This document shows positions 51,391 to 60,291 of a stretch of DNA of 64,000 nucleotides, one piece after another (position 1 is the first letter of the stretch; the number at the start of each line of letters is the position of its first letter). The DNA lies in NCBI RefSeq assembly GCF_900109355.1, contig NZ_FOBF01000003.1, positions 186,001 to 250,000 of the forward strand, given 5' to 3'. The translations under genes were made by a program, and so were the position numbers. Below the pieces are notes generated by a model that saw only the letters and a list, made by a program, of their open reading frames with translations, ran no database searches and was not told the DNA's origin. This DNA comes from Nonomuraea pusilla. Its GTDB lineage: Bacteria; Actinomycetota; Actinomycetes; Streptosporangiales; Streptosporangiaceae.

Positions 51391-53463
51391 TCATCTCAGG
51401 AGGAGGCGGCGGCGGAGGCGGGCGGGGAGCGGGGTGGAGGCGCGGACGGCGCGGCGGACGGCGTCACTGTGCCGCCACGCCTGGCCGGCGGCCTCCTCGG
51501 TGCCACCGTCCGGGGCATACCGCACGTAGTTCGAAATTTCGGCCAATGGCTGTAGGTGCGTGGAAATGTCGCCCGGATGGCGGGCGACGACCTCGGCCGC
51601 GGTCAGCGCGTGCCCGTCCCTCAGCCCGAGGTCGTCGCAGGCCTGCAGCCACGCGCCCAGCACCCGCGCGCCCGGCGACGCCGCCGCGCGCCTGGACCTC
51701 CTGCGCCACCACGGCAGCGCCAGCGCGGCGGCCGCGTACCCGGCGAGCAGCAGCCCGGCCGCCGCGCCGCCGAGCAGCCACGGCGACGGCCCCTCCGCGG
51801 CCTCCTCGCCGCCCACCGGCCGGTCCCGCGGCCGCTCCTGGTCGCCGCCGGTGCCGCCCTTGGCGAACTCGCCCTCCAGCCGCTCGCTCTCCTCGATGGC
51901 CGACGACACCACCTCGTGGTCGTCCTTGGCGCCGCTGCGTCCCGGCGTCGGGTAGAACGGCCGCCAGCCCAGGCCCTCGAACCTGATCTCCGCCCACGCC
52001 ATCACGTGACCCGAGCGGACGTGGTAGACCCCGCCCGACGGCTCCCCCGGACGGAACCCGACGACCACCCGTGACGGCAGCCCGAGCGTCCTTGCCATGA
52101 GCGCGAACGCCGAGGCGAACTGCTCCGAGGTGCCCCGGCGCGTGGTCCGCAGGAAGAACTCCAGGCTCTTCAGCGAGTGCCCGGGAGGCGCGGTGACGTC
52201 GTACCGGGCGCTCGTGCGCAGGTGGTTCTGCAGCCGGTACGCCTGCCTGATCGGCGCGTCCGCGCCCCTGGCCGCCTCCTGGGCGAGCCTGCGGAACAGC
52301 TCCTCCTGCGGGCCCGGCGGGAAGGCCGTCAGCGCCGGGTCGCCGCCCGCCGGCCTGGCCGCCAGCAGTTCCTCCTTGGACGGCTCCGGCACCCGCGACG
52401 TGACCTCGTACCGCGCCCCCCTGCCGGGCGCGGCGGCGGCGAGCAGCGCCCCGCTGTCGGGGTCGGCGGTCAGGCCCGCGACGCCCTCGACCAGGGCGGG
52501 CCGCTCGGCGGCGGGCAGCCAGGCACCGGGCAGCCCCTCGACGGTGACGGTCTGGCGCACCTCGCGCGCCCGGCCCGTCCACTCGTCCGCCGGGACCCGG
52601 CCGCCGGTGGGCTGGAAGCGGGCGCCGGACGTCCAGCGGACCCCGTCGTAGCGGTCGAGCACGGCCAGCCGCCAGTTGAGCGGCCGGTCCGCCCTGACGG
52701 TGAACAGCTCCCTGCCGGGGATCTGCAGCCAGGCCGAGACCCGGTCGAGCGGGCTGACGCTGTCCACGCGCGCCGGGGGCGGCAGGTCGGCGTCCTGCCG
52801 CGGGTCGTACGGGCGGGCGGCGACGGGCAGCAGCGGGCCGGCGACGAGGGCGAGCGCGGCCAGCGCGGCGGCGGCGGGCGTGCCCGCGAGCAGCCACACC
52901 GGTGACCGCCCGTCGCGCAGCAGCGCCAGCACGGCGGCCAGCACGAGCAGCGCGGCGGCCACGGGCAGGTTGGAGCCCTCGCCGTTCACGCCGAGCAGCA
53001 GGGCCAGGACGTACACGGCGAGGGCGGGCAGCACGGCGGCCAGCCTGGTGCGGGTGCGGGCCAGCGTCTCCGCGCCGGTCAGGGCGGCGGCCCAGACGAG
53101 CGTGTGGACGAGGATCAGCAGCCGTGGCTCGGGCTGGGCGGGCAGGAGCGTCGTGAGCAGCGCCTGCCAGGCGTCGACCAGGTCGGCGGGCGCCCCCGGG
53201 GCGAGGCCGCCGTAGAGCGGCAGCGTCCCGGCGCACCACAGCGCCACGTCGAGCGCCAGCGCCAGCCACAGCGGCCCGCGCCGGGCGAGCACCGCCACGG
53301 CGGCCGGGGCCACCGCCGCCGGGACGATCACGGGGAGCAGGGCGCCGCCGGGGAAGACCCGGTGGAAGCCCCATCCCGCGGCGCCCGCGAGCGCCGCCGC
53401 CACCGCCGCCTCGGCCACCCGCCGCCACCACGGCCCCCCTTCCGGAGGCCGGCGGGCGGTCAC
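51391..53463 (-). CDS. TgpA-like membrane protein with degenerate transglutaminase domain
   Basis: 690 residues. An N-terminal DUF3488-type block of several helices (residues ~15-220), an extracytoplasmic transglutaminase-like domain (to about residue 510), one more helix (~560-580) and a cytoplasmic DUF4129-like tail. The usual triad Cys-His-Asp of the domain aligns with S446 (RGTSEQFASAFALMAR), M488 (GHVMAWAEI) and Y504 (WRPFYPTP). The fold looks kept while catalysis by the normal mechanism is not possible. GTG 53463 overlaps the DUF58 stop (GTGA). Last gene of the MoxR operon. Confidence 0.93.
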   Translation of the reverse strand: MTARRPPEGGPWWRRVAEAAVAAALAGAAGWGFHRVFPGGALLPVIVPAAVAPAAVAVLARRGPLWLALALDVALWCAGTLPLYGGLAPGAPADLVDAWQALLTTLLPAQPEPRLLILVHTLVWAAALTGAETLARTRTRLAAVLPALAVYVLALLLGVNGEGSNLPVAAALLVLAAVLALLRDGRSPVWLLAGTPAAAALAALALVAGPLLPVAARPYDPRQDADLPPPARVDSVSPLDRVSAWLQIPGRELFTVRADRPLNWRLAVLDRYDGVRWTSGARFQPTGGRVPADEWTGRAREVRQTVTVEGLPGAWLPAAERPALVEGVAGLTADPDSGALLAAAAPGRGARYEVTSRVPEPSKEELLAARPAGGDPALTAFPPGPQEELFRRLAQEAARGADAPIRQAYRLQNHLRTSARYDVTAPPGHSLKSLEFFLRTTRRGTSEQFASAFALMARTLGLPSRVVVGFRPGEPSGGVYHVRSGHVMAWAEIRFEGLGWRPFYPTPGRSGAKDDHEVVSSAIEESERLEGEFAKGGTGGDQERPRDRPVGGEEAAEGPSPWLLGGAAAGLLLAGYAAAALALPWWRRRSRRAAASPGARVLGAWLQACDDLGLRDGHALTAAEVVARHPGDISTHLQPLAEISNYVRYAPDGGTEEAAGQAWRHSDAVRRAVRASTPLPARLRRRLLLR

Positions 53464-54536
53464 GGGGTCCTCCAGGCGAGGGGCAGGTCGTCCAGGGCGC
53501 TGATCGGCAGGACGGTCACGCCGGGCACGCTCGCCCGCGCCCCGCCCACGAGGACGCAGATCACCCGGTCGAAGCGGCGGCGCACGCCGGCGGCCCGGCC
53601 GGCCGCGTCCGGGTCGCCGGTGACGAGCACCAGCGAGCCGCCGCCCCGCGCGGCGCGCAGCGCCTCCGCGACCCCGGCCGTCCCCGGCCCGACGAGCGCG
53701 AGCCGGTCGAGCACGGCCTCCGGGCCGGGTCCGCCGTCGGGCAGCGGGCCCTCGCCGGTGAGCAGCCGCACGGGGAACCCGGCCCGCGCGGCCGCCACGG
53801 CGACGGACGCGGCGGCGTCGACGGCGACCTCGGTCGGCGCGCGGGTGTCGAGGACGACCGTGGTGACGGGCAGGCTCGCGTCCACGAGCCGCCTGACCAT
53901 GAGCGTGCCGGTGCGGGCGCTGGAGCGCCAGTGGACGTGCCGCAGGTCGTCGCCGACGACGTACTCGCGCAGGGTGTGGAAGGTGGTGGTGCCCGCGGGC
54001 GCGCTGTCGCCGGCCGGTCCCTCCAGGTGGTGCGCCCTGCCGGAGGGCGGCACCGGCAGCGGGACCGTGCGGGGGCGCACCAGCAGGGTGGCCGGCCGCC
54101 CGTACTCCCTGACCCTGCGGGCGAGGCCGAACGGGTCGGCGCGCACGAGCAGGAGCGGCCCCACCGGGATCTCGCCGCGCGCGCCCGTGGGCAGCGGGTA
54201 CGACACCACGCGGGTGCCGCCCCTCGGCAGCCTCGGCAGGTCCACCAGGTGCCGCGCCTCGCCGATGCGGTCCTCGGCGCGCAGCCCGGACAGGCCGCGG
54301 CCGAGGTTGCGCACGGTCAGGACGGCCACCGCGGCGTCGCCGCGCGGCACCTTCAACGGGGTGACCTCCCTGCCGACCTCCAGCTTCGGCGCGGGGGCCG
54401 TCCAGGCGAGCGCGGCGGCCAGCGCGAGCAGCCCGCCGGTGGCCAGCACGACCGGTTCCGGGTAGCCGAGCAGGAAGCCGGCGGCGTACAACGCGGCGGA
54501 GGCGGCGAGCGTGCCCCAGCCCAGCGGGGTCAGCAC
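53460..54536 (-). CDS. DUF58 domain protein
   Basis: 358 residues. Two N-terminal hydrophobic helices (GTLAASAALYAAGFLLGYPE), then a beta domain and the DUF58 core (REYVVGDDLRHVHWRSSART, MVRRL) leading to a von Willebrand-like region (TTVVLDTRAPTEV). DUF58 proteins are the usual partners of MoxR ATPases in envelope or protein-complex assembly. GTG 54536 shares one base with the MoxR stop (TAGTG). Confidence 0.9.
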   Translation of the reverse strand: MLTPLGWGTLAASAALYAAGFLLGYPEPVVLATGGLLALAAALAWTAPAPKLEVGREVTPLKVPRGDAAVAVLTVRNLGRGLSGLRAEDRIGEARHLVDLPRLPRGGTRVVSYPLPTGARGEIPVGPLLLVRADPFGLARRVREYGRPATLLVRPRTVPLPVPPSGRAHHLEGPAGDSAPAGTTTFHTLREYVVGDDLRHVHWRSSARTGTLMVRRLVDASLPVTTVVLDTRAPTEVAVDAAASVAVAAARAGFPVRLLTGEGPLPDGGPGPEAVLDRLALVGPGTAGVAEALRAARGGGSLVLVTGDPDAAGRAAGVRRRFDRVICVLVGGARASVPGVTVLPISALDDLPLAWRTP

Positions 54537-55561
54537 TACGCCGCCTGGGGAACGGGCGTCCCGGCGAGGATCTCGCCGAGCACGGCGGCGGCGGTGACGT
54601 CGCGCAGCTCGGCCTCGGGCGTGAGGATCAGCCGGTGCGCGATCACGGGCACGGCCAGCGCCTTGACGTCCTCGGGCACCACGTAGTGCCGTCCGGCGGC
54701 GGCCGCCTTCACCCTGGCGGCGCGCAGCAGCGCGAGGCTGCCCCGGGGGCTCGCGCCGAGCCGCAGGTGGGGGCTGGTGCGGGTGGCGCCGCACAGGGCC
54801 ACGATGTAGTCGTAGACGGGGTCGGCGACGTGCACGCGCGTGGCGAAGTCGATCATCCCTGCCACGTCCGAGGCGCGCGCCACGGCCTGGAGCCGGTCGA
54901 GCTGGAGGCCCGTGGGCACGCCCTTGAGCACCTCCACCTCGGCGGCGTGGCCGGGGTAGCCGACCGAGATCTTCATGAGGAACCGGTCGAGCTGCGCCTC
55001 GGGCAGCGGGTACGTGCCGTCCATGTCCACCGGGTTCTGCGTGGCGACGACGAGGAAGGGCCGCGGCACCGGGTGCGGCTCGGCGTCGACGGTGACCCTG
55101 CGCTCCTCCATGACCTCCAGCAGGGCGGACTGCGTCTTGGGCGAGGCGCGGTTGATCTCGTCGGCCAGCACGATGTTGGCGAAGACCGGGCCCTCGTGGA
55201 ACTCGAACTTCTGGTGCGCCTGGTTGAAGATCGACACGCCGGTGATGTCGCTGGGCAGCAGGTCGGGGGTGAACTGGACGCGCCGCCACTCGGCGTCCAC
55301 GGCGGCGGCGATCGAGCGGGCCAGCGTGGTCTTGCCGGTGCCGGGGACGTCCTCGACCAGGAGGTGCCCCTCGGCGAACAGGCAGATCAGCGCCAGCTCG
55401 ACGGCCTCCCGCTTGCCCCTGATGACCTGCTCGATGGTCGCCGCCAGCATCTGGAACCGCTGGGCGAACTGCCCGGCGAGCTGCTGCGGCCCCTGCTGCT
55501 GGTACGCCGGCGGCGGCTGGGCGGGCTGCGCGGACTGGTCCTGGTAGTGGTACTGCGTCAC
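54536..55561 (-). CDS. MoxR family AAA+ ATPase
   Basis: 341 residues. Gln/Pro-rich N-terminus of about 30 residues, then Walker A VEDVPGTGKTTLARS, Walker B NIVLADEINRASPKTQ, ATQNPVDMDGTYPLPEAQLD (sensor region), and sensor 2 GASPRGSLALLRAAR. MoxR ATPases act as chaperones that load or mature protein complexes with DUF58/VWA partners. GTG 55561 has AAGGGGA upstream. 14 nt after the FN3 protein gene. Confidence 0.94.
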   Translation of the reverse strand: MTQYHYQDQSAQPAQPPPAYQQQGPQQLAGQFAQRFQMLAATIEQVIRGKREAVELALICLFAEGHLLVEDVPGTGKTTLARSIAAAVDAEWRRVQFTPDLLPSDITGVSIFNQAHQKFEFHEGPVFANIVLADEINRASPKTQSALLEVMEERRVTVDAEPHPVPRPFLVVATQNPVDMDGTYPLPEAQLDRFLMKISVGYPGHAAEVEVLKGVPTGLQLDRLQAVARASDVAGMIDFATRVHVADPVYDYIVALCGATRTSPHLRLGASPRGSLALLRAARVKAAAAGRHYVVPEDVKALAVPVIAHRLILTPEAELRDVTAAAVLGEILAGTPVPQAA

Positions 55562-55575
55562 CGTGAGTCCCCTTC

Positions 55576-57699
55576 TCAGTCGGTGCACTCGTAGAGCGGG
55601 CCCTCCGGGAAACCCCCGTCCGGAGTGGCGACCAGCGTGTCGTTCAGGTAGCCGTTGCCGTACCTGGTCTCGACCCGGTTCCAGATGTCGCTGCTCCTGC
55701 CGCTCGAGGAGTCGGTGTACGACGGGCCCTTGACCTGGCAGACCACCGTGAGCGTGATGTACTCGCCCTTCGGGATCGTCCCGGCCTGGCCGCTCGCCGA
55801 CGGTCCCGGGCGGATCAGCGTGTTGGTGTCGTTGTTGCTGGCGTTCTGGTACTGGCGGCGCGGGTAGGCGAGGTCCACCTCGGCCGTGACGGCGTCCGAG
55901 CTCTCCCCCGCCGCGTTCCTCGCCTTGAGCGTGAACGCGTGCCTGACGTTGTTCTTGAGCCCGTCCACGGTGAACGACGTGCCCTTGACGCCGTCGTTCG
56001 TGGCGGCGCCCGACAGCACGTACGTGGTGCCGTCGCCGGCGTTCTCCGGCGCGTCCCAGCGCAGCGTCGCGCCCCGGTTCTTCGGCGTGGCGGTGAAGTT
56101 CGCGGGGGCGCCGGGCGCGACGCACGGCTTGGCGCCCGCGCTCGGCTCCGACTCGACCTCACCGCCCCGCCAGTGCGCGACCACGACGAAGGTGTACTCG
56201 GCGGAGCAGTCGCCGCCGCCGAACTCGAACTGGAAGGGCCCGTCGGGGCCCACCGAGGCGGGCCGCGCGGCGCCGGGCCCGCCGGTCGCCCTCAGCGTGT
56301 ACCGCCGCACCTCTCCCCCGGTGGACGGGCTGAAGCCGACCGTCACCTTGCCGGGGCCCGAGCGCGCGGTGACCGCGCCGGGCGGCGACGGCGCGCCGGG
56401 GGCGGGCGAGCCGGTGGGGGACGGGGTGGGCGTCCGCTTCCCGCCGGGCTCGCGCGCGGGCGGACGGCTCTCACCGGTGTCGGTGGGCGCCGGGTCGGCG
56501 GTGCGCGCGGGGTCGGGCTCGGGGCCGGTCGTGGCGGGGTCGGGACGGGGGGTCCGGCGCGGGCCCGGCGTGTTCGTCGGGCCGGGGACGTCGGAGTCGT
56601 CCTTGTCCACGTCGTGCCTGCGTCCCTCGGGGTCGATCACGACGGCGTTGTCGCCGTTCTCGTCGTTCGCCCAGAGCAGGCCGTCCTTGACGAACACGTC
56701 CACCGGCCCCGGCCCCTCGGCCACCTGGAGGGTGGTGGGGCGGCCGCCCGCGGCGCTGTCCCAGACGACCAGCGAGCCCCTGCGCCGGTCGGGGACGTAC
56801 ACGGTGGAGCCGAGCACCTGCGGCACGCCGAGCCCTGACGGGTCGGGCACCTCGACCTTCGTGCTGAGCACGGAGTTCGAGGAGGTGTCGATCACGACGA
56901 GCAGGCCCGAGCGGCCCGGGGTCAGCACCGGCACCAGCGGGCCCTCGGTCGAGGCGGGGGTGAGCGCGCCGCCCTTCGCGGCCGCGGCGACGCCCTTGGG
57001 CAGCGCGATCTCGCCGACGCCGCCGTCGCCGCCGATGGTCACGGCGGTGGCTGCCCTGGTGTTGACCACCACCGGCAGCCCGCCGGCGATCGTCACCGAC
57101 AGTTCCTCGCCCGGCTCGCCCACCTTCACGGGGCTCTGGGCGACGCCCTGCGTGACCGGCACCACCTGGCCTCTCGCGGTCACCGGGACCCACAGCCGTC
57201 CGCCGCCGTCGATGCGGGCGGCGCCGAGCGGGCCTGGCAGGGTGAGGGGCGCGCCGAGCGTGCCGAGCGTGACGGGGTCGATGCGCTGCACCCGGCCCGC
57301 CGCCGGGTCCACCGCGTACGCGGCCGGGCCCGAGACCACCAGTTGCAGCCCTGCCGCGCCGAGGTCGCGCGTCTGCGTGACGCTGAGCTGGCTCGGCTCG
57401 ACCCGGCTCACGAAGCCGGTGCGGTCGTCCACGAGCAGCACGTTCGAGCCGTCCTGCACGACCCTGAGCCGCCTGCCCGCCTTGTCGTCGAGGTAGCCGT
57501 CCACCTCGCCCGACAGGCCGTTGACGTGCACGATGCGGCCCCTGGCCGCGGTCCACAGCCAGGCGCCGACGTCGGCCAGCTTGGGGTTGGCGCTGGAGAC
57601 GCCCACGCCGAACCAGGCCGCCCCTGCGACCAGGATCGTCGCCGCCACCCCGGCGATCGCGGCCGTCGCCCGATCGCCTCGGAGCACACGGAAACGCAA
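55576..57699 (-). CDS. Membrane-anchored beta-propeller, fibronectin III and SH3-like surface protein
   Basis: 707 residues. One N-terminal transmembrane helix (TAAIAGVAATILVAGAAWFG), a propeller-like region of repeated short strands (~60-370), a Pro/Thr-rich linker (~375-440), two fibronectin III-like domains (PGAVTARSGPGKVTVGFSPS; PANFTATPKNRGATLRWDAP), and a C-terminal SH3-like part (TLTVVCQVKG, IWNRVETRYGNGYLND). It is probably outside the cell. Start is TTG 57699 or GTG 57687. It heads the MoxR-DUF58-TgpA operon, so the machine may act on the cell wall or this protein. Confidence 0.85.
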   Translation of the reverse strand: MRFRVLRGDRATAAIAGVAATILVAGAAWFGVGVSSANPKLADVGAWLWTAARGRIVHVNGLSGEVDGYLDDKAGRRLRVVQDGSNVLLVDDRTGFVSRVEPSQLSVTQTRDLGAAGLQLVVSGPAAYAVDPAAGRVQRIDPVTLGTLGAPLTLPGPLGAARIDGGGRLWVPVTARGQVVPVTQGVAQSPVKVGEPGEELSVTIAGGLPVVVNTRAATAVTIGGDGGVGEIALPKGVAAAAKGGALTPASTEGPLVPVLTPGRSGLLVVIDTSSNSVLSTKVEVPDPSGLGVPQVLGSTVYVPDRRRGSLVVWDSAAGGRPTTLQVAEGPGPVDVFVKDGLLWANDENGDNAVVIDPEGRRHDVDKDDSDVPGPTNTPGPRRTPRPDPATTGPEPDPARTADPAPTDTGESRPPAREPGGKRTPTPSPTGSPAPGAPSPPGAVTARSGPGKVTVGFSPSTGGEVRRYTLRATGGPGAARPASVGPDGPFQFEFGGGDCSAEYTFVVVAHWRGGEVESEPSAGAKPCVAPGAPANFTATPKNRGATLRWDAPENAGDGTTYVLSGAATNDGVKGTSFTVDGLKNNVRHAFTLKARNAAGESSDAVTAEVDLAYPRRQYQNASNNDTNTLIRPGPSASGQAGTIPKGEYITLTVVCQVKGPSYTDSSSGRSSDIWNRVETRYGNGYLNDTLVATPDGGFPEGPLYECTD

Positions 57700-57850
57700 C
57701 CGTCACTCACCCCGTACGTACGATGACACAGTGTTTGCCCCGTTATTACCGGGCATCACACTAGCGGTCAGGAACCCCATGCGCGCCGGTACCGGCAGGT
57801 AGCCGTGTGGAGTGCCGAGAGTGTCGGTGGATGGCCTTACCTTAGAGCGC
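57700..57850 (+). promoter_or_regulatory. Divergent control region before the SMC cassette
   Basis: Contains CGTACGTACG (57713-57722) and the perfect palindrome GCCGGTACCGGC (57785-57796). TACCTT (57838-57843) lies 7 nt before GTG 57851 and fits a leaderless -10 element. Confidence 0.45.
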
Positions 57851-59050
57851 GTGCCCGAACAGCCCCTGACCCTCGACGCCGCCCTCTCGGAGGAGGCGGT
57901 GCTCTCCACCTACCGCAGGATGTTCGCCGCGCTGGCCCGCGACAGCGGCGCGGTGGTCGACGACCCCGTCCTGGTCGACATCGCCGAGACGCTGTTCTCC
58001 GCGTTCGCCGAGGCGGGCGAGGAGTGGCTCACGCACGAGCAGATGCGCTTCGCCTGCCGCGCCTACCCGGCCGACCAGTTCGACAACCGCCTGCGGGTGC
58101 TCAAGGGGCTCGGCGCGGTCCGCGAGGTGTTCCCCAAGCCCAACCAGCTCCGCTACCGCGCCTCGTTCACCAGCGTGGTCGGGCTGATGTTCATCAGGCG
58201 CATGATGGACGACGGCGGCCAGTCCGAGATGCACCGCCTGCTCGCGCTCGAAGACCTCAACGTCGCCGACCCGCGCACCACCATGGAGGAGGCCAGGCAG
58301 AGCGCCGTCAACCTGGCCCGCGCGTTCCGGCTCTGGGCGCTCGAACTCGTCACGCTCACCACCGGCACCATCGAGGAGCTGCGCGAGCAGGCGCCCAAGC
58401 TGTGGGGCACCGAGGAGATCGCGCGCCGCGCCCAGGGCCTGCACGGCACGATCCTCACCCGCTGGCCCGAGCTCGACCGGGTCTGCACCGACCTGCGGGC
58501 CGCCATCTACGCCTACAGCGACGCCTCCCGCCGCGCCGCCGGTCGCCTGGCCGACTCCGCCGGCACCACCCGCAACCTCACGCTGCTGCCCACCGAGACC
58601 TGGCGGACGTTCTCCCAGACCGCCACGAAGGAGCGTCTCGCGGCGGTGCTCGACGGGTTCCTGTTCGACGCCCCGGCGCCCTGGCACGACCCGGCCGCCG
58701 TCGCCCGCGCCGTCGACGAGGCGCCGCGTCCCGCCCCGGTCCAGCCCACTCCCCCGCGCTCCACGCTCCCCGACCCCGGGCCAGAGGGCTCGCTCGACAC
58801 CTCGCAGAGCGCCGCGACCGAACGCCTGGCGCAGGTGGCCGAGTCGCTGCTCGGCGAGGCGTCCAGGGTGGCGCTGGCCGATGTCATCGGCTCCGACTGG
58901 CCGTCCGCGCGGCGCCTGCTGGCCGACCTCACCACGGTCGACCTGCGGCCCGAGCTGCCCTACCGCCTGGTCTGGTCCGACGAGCTGAGCGTCGATCCCG
59001 GCCGCGAGCCGGCCTGGCTGTCCCACGGCCATCTGGAGCGCACCGCATGA
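57851..59050 (+). CDS. Putative kleisin-like (MukF/JetA-like) subunit of an SMC complex
   Basis: 399 residues from GTG 57851 (412 from GTG 57812). I do not recognise it by close sequence match. An N-terminal helical/winged region (AVLSTYRRMFAALARDS, EEWLTHEQMRFACRAY, RLRVLKGLGAVREVF), a long helical middle (residues ~110-270), a Pro-rich linker, and a C-terminal winged-helix-like end (RLAQVAESLLGEASRVALAD, RRLLADLTTVDLRPELPYRL). This N-WHD / helical / C-WHD layout, placed before a second small subunit and an SMC-like ATPase, is that of MukF or JetA. ATGA overlap with the next gene. The kleisin role is inferred from layout. Confidence 0.6.
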   Translation: MPEQPLTLDAALSEEAVLSTYRRMFAALARDSGAVVDDPVLVDIAETLFSAFAEAGEEWLTHEQMRFACRAYPADQFDNRLRVLKGLGAVREVFPKPNQLRYRASFTSVVGLMFIRRMMDDGGQSEMHRLLALEDLNVADPRTTMEEARQSAVNLARAFRLWALELVTLTTGTIEELREQAPKLWGTEEIARRAQGLHGTILTRWPELDRVCTDLRAAIYAYSDASRRAAGRLADSAGTTRNLTLLPTETWRTFSQTATKERLAAVLDGFLFDAPAPWHDPAAVARAVDEAPRPAPVQPTPPRSTLPDPGPEGSLDTSQSAATERLAQVAESLLGEASRVALADVIGSDWPSARRLLADLTTVDLRPELPYRLVWSDELSVDPGREPAWLSHGHLERTA

Positions 59051-60270
59051 AGCCGTCCGCGCTCGCGCACGCCCGCGCCCGCTCCTGCGGCCCGCTGCCG
59101 CTCGGCCCCGGCGCGCCCGCCCCGGCCGGCATGACCAGGCTGACCCGCGCCGACTCCACCGGGCAGGCGCTGCCGGCGTGGCCCGACGGGGCGACGCCGT
59201 CGCTGCTGGAGGAGTACCAGGTGCCGCCCGTGGCCGTGGAGCGGTCCGGCGAGACCAGGCGCGTGCTGGCCACCGTGCTGAAGTGCTGCTGGACCGACCT
59301 GTCGGTCGATCCGTGGCCCGGCGTCCCCGCGCCCGTCGAGCTGGTGCTCGACACCTACCGCGCGCTGATCGGGCGCACCGACGACCTGATGCGCAACTGG
59401 GCCGTCGGCGCGCTGCGCCGCCTGCACGACTCCGCCTGGGTGGCGGTCCACGACGGGCTGGTGTCGCTCGGCCCGCGCTGCGCGCTGTGGCCCGTCGAGT
59501 CGCACGCCCAGCTCCAGGAGCTCGTCCGCCGCATCCCCGAGCCCGACAGGGCCGAGCTCACCGTGGTGGCCGACGCCGACATCGTCGCCGCCGCCGAGCC
59601 CGCGCCGGGCGGCGGCATGCGCGCCGAGACCGGGGCGGCCGAGTTCGACGACCTGCTCGGCGGCTACGACGAGCGGCGGCGGGCCGAGCTGGTGGCCGCG
59701 TACATGGCGGTGGAGCACGCGGCCGAGCCGGTGCAGGAGGCCCGCTTCGCCGCCCTGCGCGACCCCGCGCTGCGCCACACGCTGGCCGAGATGCTGGCCA
59801 GGCGCGGGCGGGTGCTCGTCCAGCACCGCGAGCGCTGGACCTCCGGCTACGACGACGGGTGCGCCCCCGCGCTCGAACCTCACGGCCCCGCCGCCGAGGG
59901 CTGGGCGCTGGGGGTGAGCGAGCGGGCCGTACTGACGCTGGTGCTCGTCCACTCCGTGGCGATCCCCCGCGCCGAGGGCCTGCTGCCCGAGGACTCCTGG
60001 CTGTCGCCGCACCCCACCCCGGTGGAGGAGCTGCGCCGCCACACGCAGGTGCCCATCGGCGAGCTGGAGTCCGCCCTGCGGGTGCTGCGCCACGCGGGGC
60101 TGCTCACGCAGGTCAAGGCGGGCGAGGAGGCCGGCGGGTACGTGCCGGGTCCGCAGTTCCACCGGCTCACGCCGGCGGCGCGGCGGCGGCTGCAGGAGGA
60201 GCTCATCCTCGCGGCCGGCCCGCACACCCCGCTGGCCGCCGCCGTGCGGGCCAGGAGATCGGCCCCATGA
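59047..60270 (+). CDS. Putative KITE-like (MukE/JetB-like) subunit of an SMC complex
   Basis: 407 residues. Gly/Pro/Ala-rich first 45 residues, a helical domain with cysteine pair (VLATVLKCCWTDLSVDPWPG), and two winged-helix-like regions, the last near the end (VEELRRHTQVPIGELESALR, VLRHAGLLTQVKAGEEAGGY). Tandem winged helices, its size and gene order suggest a MukE/JetB counterpart. ATG 59047 overlaps the upstream stop (ATGA). Its own stop forms ATGA at 60267, but that ATG is out of frame with the SMC gene. Function inferred only. Confidence 0.55.
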   Translation: MKPSALAHARARSCGPLPLGPGAPAPAGMTRLTRADSTGQALPAWPDGATPSLLEEYQVPPVAVERSGETRRVLATVLKCCWTDLSVDPWPGVPAPVELVLDTYRALIGRTDDLMRNWAVGALRRLHDSAWVAVHDGLVSLGPRCALWPVESHAQLQELVRRIPEPDRAELTVVADADIVAAAEPAPGGGMRAETGAAEFDDLLGGYDERRRAELVAAYMAVEHAAEPVQEARFAALRDPALRHTLAEMLARRGRVLVQHRERWTSGYDDGCAPALEPHGPAAEGWALGVSERAVLTLVLVHSVAIPRAEGLLPEDSWLSPHPTPVEELRRHTQVPIGELESALRVLRHAGLLTQVKAGEEAGGYVPGPQFHRLTPAARRRLQEELILAAGPHTPLAAAVRARRSAP

Positions 60271-60291
60271 GCGGGCCCATGAGCGACGTCA

